Shown here piece after piece: positions 61,388-64,000 of a stretch of 64,000 bases of DNA (position 1 is the first letter of the stretch; each line of letters starts with the position of its first letter). The DNA lies in NCBI RefSeq assembly GCF_022815725.1, contig NZ_JALGRF010000002.1, forward strand, positions 1,116,001 through 1,180,000, written 5' to 3'. The notes under the pieces are model-generated. The model worked only from the letters and a program-made list of their open reading frames with translations, was not told where the DNA came from and made no database searches. Both the position numbers and the translations under genes were made by a program. This DNA comes from Streptomyces sp. APSN-46.1 (lineage in GTDB: Bacteria > Actinomycetota > Actinomycetes > Streptomycetales > Streptomycetaceae).

Positions 61388-62152
61388 TCAGACGGCGGGA
61401 CGCTGAAGGCGAGCCACGAACTTGTAACGATCTCCCCGGTACACCGAACGCACCCATTCGACGGGCTCGCCGTCGGCGTCCAGCGAGTGCCGGGAGAGCA
61501 TCAGCATCGGCAGTCCGACGTCGGTCCCGAGCAGGCCGGCCTCGCGCGGGGTCGCCAGGGAGGTCTCGATCGTCTCCTCGGCCTCGGCGAGGCGCACGTC
61601 GTACACCTCGGCCAGGGCCGTGTAGAGAGAGGTGTACTTGGCCAGCGACCGGCGCAGCGCGGGGAAGCGCTTGGCCGAGAGGTGGGTGGTCTCGATGGCC
61701 ATCGGCTCACCGCTGGCCAGGCGCAGCCGCTCGATGCGCAGGACCCGCCCGCCGGTGGCGATCTTCAGCAGCCCGGCGAGGGTGTCGTCGGCCGTGACGT
61801 AGCCGATGTCCAGGAGCTGGGAAGTCGGTTCCAGCCCCTGGGCCCGCATGTCCTCGGTATAGGAGGAGAGTTGGAGCGGCTGCGAGACCTTGGGTTTGGC
61901 GACGAAGGTGCCTTTGCCCTGAATGCGCTCCAGGCGGCCCTCGACCACGAGCTCTTGCAGTGCCTGCCGGACGGTGGTCCGGGAGGTGTCGAACTCGGCG
62001 GCGAGCGTACGCTCGGGGGGCACCGGCGTGCCGGGGGGCAGTGTGTCGGTCATGTCGAGCAAGTGCCGCTTGAGTCGGTAGTACTTGGGAACCCGCGCCG
62101 TGCGAGTGGCCGCCCCGCCTTCCGGCTCCGTGGTCGCCCCTTCGGTGGCCAT
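61388..62152 (-). CDS. dasR: DasR: GntR/HutC-family N-acetylglucosamine regulator
   Basis: 254 residues from ATG 62152, the known S. coelicolor length; ATG 62191 would add 13. The winged HTH ([41 protein letters not shown]) is followed by a UTRA effector domain ([59 protein letters not shown]). It binds dre sites and is released by glucosamine-6-phosphate. Two dre sites lie between dasR and dasA. It governs chitin use, development and antibiotic genes. Confidence 0.96.
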   Translation of the reverse strand: MATEGATTEPEGGAATRTARVPKYYRLKRHLLDMTDTLPPGTPVPPERTLAAEFDTSRTTVRQALQELVVEGRLERIQGKGTFVAKPKVSQPLQLSSYTEDMRAQGLEPTSQLLDIGYVTADDTLAGLLKIATGGRVLRIERLRLASGEPMAIETTHLSAKRFPALRRSLAKYTSLYTALAEVYDVRLAEAEETIETSLATPREAGLLGTDVGLPMLMLSRHSLDADGEPVEWVRSVYRGDRYKFVARLQRPAV

Positions 62153-62311
62153 CGCCGCCCGCCTTCCCGACTCCAGTTTCGCTGCCGTCACCGGCTCCTC
62201 CGATATGTGCGGTCACATCGTGACACGGGTGGGAGGGCAGGCCTCCTCCCTCCCCCAGGTGTCGGTCCGATAACGGACCGATCACCCGCTCATTAGACCC
62301 TTGACACCCCT

Positions 62312-62327
62312 AAAGGTCTAGGCCAAG
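62312..62327 (+). promoter_or_regulatory. DasR operator (dre) 1
   Basis: AAAGGTCTAGGCCAAG, close to the dre consensus ACTGGTCTAGACCACT. It follows TTGACA (62301-62306), a -35 candidate for dasA. Confidence 0.7.
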
Positions 62328-62335
62328 CTCCGGTT

Positions 62336-62351
62336 ACTGGTCTAAACCAAT
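62336..62351 (+). promoter_or_regulatory. DasR operator (dre) 2
   Basis: ACTGGTCTAAACCAAT, a near-perfect dre palindrome 24 bp downstream of the first, on the same helix face within about two turns, and ~93 bases before dasA. Confidence 0.85.
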
Positions 62352-62443
62352 ATGGATCAGATCCCGGCCCCACGTGCAGTACTTCGCGTATGTCGCCGCG
62401 GCGGGCAAGGGAAGTGCAGGCAGGCATCCCTGAGGAGGGTGGC

Positions 62444-63727
62444 GTGAAGCGCAAGCTCATCGCGGCGGTTGGAGTCGCGGGCATGGTTATCGGCCTCGCG
62501 GCATGCGGTGATTCCGACAGCAAGGGGGGCGACGGCAAGGCCTCCGGTGCCAAGGAACTGACCGTCTGGCTGACGGTCGACGCCCAGAACAACTGGCCGG
62601 AGCTGGTGAAGGCGGCCGACGACGCGATTGTCGCGAAGCACCCGGGTCTCACGATCAAGCACGAGTACTACGGCTGGCCGGACAAGAACGCCAAGCTCGA
62701 CGCCGTCCTCGCCACCGACAAGGCCCCGGACGTTGTCGAGATGGGCAACTCCGAGATGATCGGCTACATGTCGACCGGCGCCTTCGCCGAGGTCGATCCC
62801 GCGAAGTTCGAGAACTCGGCCGCGTGGCTGGACGCCCTCAAGGAGTCCGTCACCTACGACGGCAAGACCTACGGCGTCCCCTACTACGCCGGTGGCCGCG
62901 TGGGCACCTGGCGCAAGGACATCGCCACCGAGGCCGGCATCACCGCCGCCCCGAAGACGTGGGCCGAGTACACCGCCGCCCTCGACAAGATCCAGGCCGC
63001 GAAGGGCGACAAGTTCAGCGCCCTCTACCAGCCCTCCCCGGACTGGTACGCCGCGATGTCCTACGTCTACGACGCCGGCGGCGCCATCGCCAAGAAGGAC
63101 GGCGACAAGTGGAAGGGCAGCCTGTCCTCCGCCGAGTCGCTCAAGGGCCTGGCGCAGTACAAGGAGCTCATCGACAAGTACATGCACGCGGACAAGACGA
63201 AGGACGAGTCCGACCGTCCGGTCGTCTTCGGCCAGGGCAACTCGGCCGCCATCTTCGCCGCCGCGTGGGAGGGCGCCACCGCCGCCGACCCGAAGAACGA
63301 CAAGGTCGGCGGGCTGAAGGACAAGCTGGAGAACTTCGTCCAGCCCGGCCCGAACGGCAAGAACCTGCCGGTCTTCCTCGGCGGTTCGGACCTCGCGGTC
63401 CCGTCCAAGTCCAAGGCCAAGGACGTCGCGGCCGAGTGGATCAACGCCTTCACCGGCGCCCAGGGCCAGAAGGGCCTCATCGCCAAGGGCAACCTGCCCA
63501 ACAACAAGACGGACCTCGGCCCGCTGAAGTCCGACCCGAAGACCCAGGTCGGCGCCACCGCGGCCGAGTCCTCCTGGTTCGTCCCGACCGCCCCGGGCTG
63601 GGGCCAGATCGAGAAGGGCAAGGTCCTCCAGACCATGCTCCAGGAGATCGGCACCGGCAAGAAGTCCGTCGAGGAAGCGGCCAAGGCCGCCGACGCCGAG
63701 ATCGACAAGGTCATCAACACCAAGTGA
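62444..63727 (+). CDS. dasA: DasA: chitobiose-binding lipoprotein of the DasABC transporter
   Basis: 427 residues from GTG 62444, five bases after GAGGAGGG. A lipoprotein signal (KRKLIAAVGVAGMVIGLAAC) gives a lipid-anchored solute-binding protein. The body is a family-1 sugar-binding fold (ELTVWLTVDAQNNWPELVKA, VVEMGNSEMIGYMSTGAFAEV, GVPYYAGGRVGTWRKD). Placement next to dasR with two dre sites supports N,N'-diacetylchitobiose uptake. Confidence 0.95.
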   Translation: MKRKLIAAVGVAGMVIGLAACGDSDSKGGDGKASGAKELTVWLTVDAQNNWPELVKAADDAIVAKHPGLTIKHEYYGWPDKNAKLDAVLATDKAPDVVEMGNSEMIGYMSTGAFAEVDPAKFENSAAWLDALKESVTYDGKTYGVPYYAGGRVGTWRKDIATEAGITAAPKTWAEYTAALDKIQAAKGDKFSALYQPSPDWYAAMSYVYDAGGAIAKKDGDKWKGSLSSAESLKGLAQYKELIDKYMHADKTKDESDRPVVFGQGNSAAIFAAAWEGATAADPKNDKVGGLKDKLENFVQPGPNGKNLPVFLGGSDLAVPSKSKAKDVAAEWINAFTGAQGQKGLIAKGNLPNNKTDLGPLKSDPKTQVGATAAESSWFVPTAPGWGQIEKGKVLQTMLQEIGTGKKSVEEAAKAADAEIDKVINTK

Positions 63728-63735
63728 CCTGTAGT

Positions 63736-63770
63736 CAGCAGGGCCCCGCCGAACCGGCGGGGCCCTGCTG
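63736..63770 (+). terminator. Intercistronic hairpin between dasA and dasB
   Basis: A 15-bp perfect stem (CAGCAGGGCCCCGCC with its complement) with a 5-base loop, 9 bases after dasA. A partial terminator or mRNA stabiliser would make more binding protein than permease, as is common in ABC sugar operons. Confidence 0.75.
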
Positions 63771-63803
63771 CCCGTCAAGAGAGGGACCCCCGAGGAGCGC
63801 GCG

Positions 63804-64000
63804 ATGAGTGCCGCACAGACAACCACCGCCGACCTGCCGCCGGCGAAGCAGCAGACGTCCACCGGGACCGGGACCGGAGCCGGGACGGGGAGCACGGGCA
63901 CCCCGGGGAAGCGGGCCCGCAACGGGTCCGGCGCCACCCCCTGGCTGCTGCTCGCCCCGTGCCTGCTGGTCATCGTCCTCGTCATGGGGTACCCGCTCTT
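63804..64000 (+). CDS. dasB: DasB: ABC sugar permease, 5' part only
   Basis: ATG 63804 with CGAGGAG upstream. The visible 65 residues have a Thr/Gly-rich cytosolic head with a GTGTGAGTG run and then the first membrane helix (TPWLLLAPCLLVIVLVMGYPL). Position after dasA identifies it as the first DasABC permease. The gene continues beyond the window. Confidence 0.85.
   Translation, partial: MSAAQTTTADLPPAKQQTSTGTGTGAGTGSTGTPGKRARNGSGATPWLLLAPCLLVIVLVMGYPL

Overview
This window is chromosomal DNA of a Streptomyces or very close relative. Supporting signs are the very high GC content with GC-rich third codon positions, GTG and TTG starts, a WhiB-family regulator (WblC), the SigR-RsrA pair, DasR-DasA, a cobalamin riboswitch ahead of a class Ia ribonucleotide reductase, and two initiator tRNA genes. 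From memory the gene order resembles the S. coelicolor SCO517x-SCO523x core region. No integrase, transposase, prophage or CRISPR array is visible, so this is mostly conserved core rather than a genomic island.

Layout: (1) 1-6.8 kb holds the end of a spherulin-4-like gene, moeZ behind a perfect SigR-type promoter, a lipoprotein S33 hydrolase, a kinase-like/flippase fusion and an Atl-type alkyltransferase-like protein. (2) 7-24.6 kb is a genome-maintenance and stress block: adnA-adnB helicase-nuclease genes, an M20 dipeptidase, nudC, mycoredoxin (second SigR-type promoter), uvrD2, the wblC/whiB7 locus with leader ORF and attenuator, an ABC1 kinase, a ThiF-like protein and a YgjP-type metalloprotein. 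(3) 24.7-27.9 kb is a TerD-AIM24 fusion followed by two stand-alone AIM24 genes. (4) 27.9-37.1 kb carries a Nudix hydrolase, a zinc metalloprotease-like protein, an SDR protein, moaE, a Lon-like PDZ protease, a PPA1309 protein and a UPF0182 membrane protein. Much of blocks 2 and 4 is shared, gene by gene, with the Mycobacterium tuberculosis Rv3193c-Rv3202c neighbourhood (recalled, not searched). (5) 37.2-39.4 kb has two identical initiator tRNA genes flanking a Sel1-repeat gene. (6) 39.5-49 kb holds catR/catA, a CBS protein, hisN, a TetR regulator convergent with an SMR exporter, rsgA, aroA, an M50 protease, an SRAP gene and an alpha/beta hydrolase. (7) 49-53.8 kb holds sigR-rsrA with an autoregulatory SigR promoter and two start sites, a TPR protein, def, a GlxA/AraC regulator and a small membrane protein. 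(8) 53.9-57.6 kb is nrdA-nrdB under a cobalamin riboswitch and possible NrdR boxes. (9) 57.6-64 kb holds a GNAT, a Uma2 protein, cstA-ybdD, dasR, and dasA-dasB with two DasR operators; dasB runs off the end.

Functional themes: thiol-oxidative stress (three GGAAT-N18-GTT promoters at moeZ, mrx1 and sigR), DNA end processing and damage tolerance (AdnAB, UvrD2, Atl, SRAP), antibiotic-induced attenuation (wblC), peroxide control (CatR/catalase), dNTP supply set by B12, and N-acetylglucosamine/chitobiose sensing (DasR/DasA). The best candidates for less-described biology are the TerD/AIM24 cassette, the kinase-like/flippase fusion, the ThiF-like protein with a winged-helix-like N-terminus, an orphan type I-E-like CRISPR repeat beside moeZ, and the small basic ORF translationally coupled to wblC.
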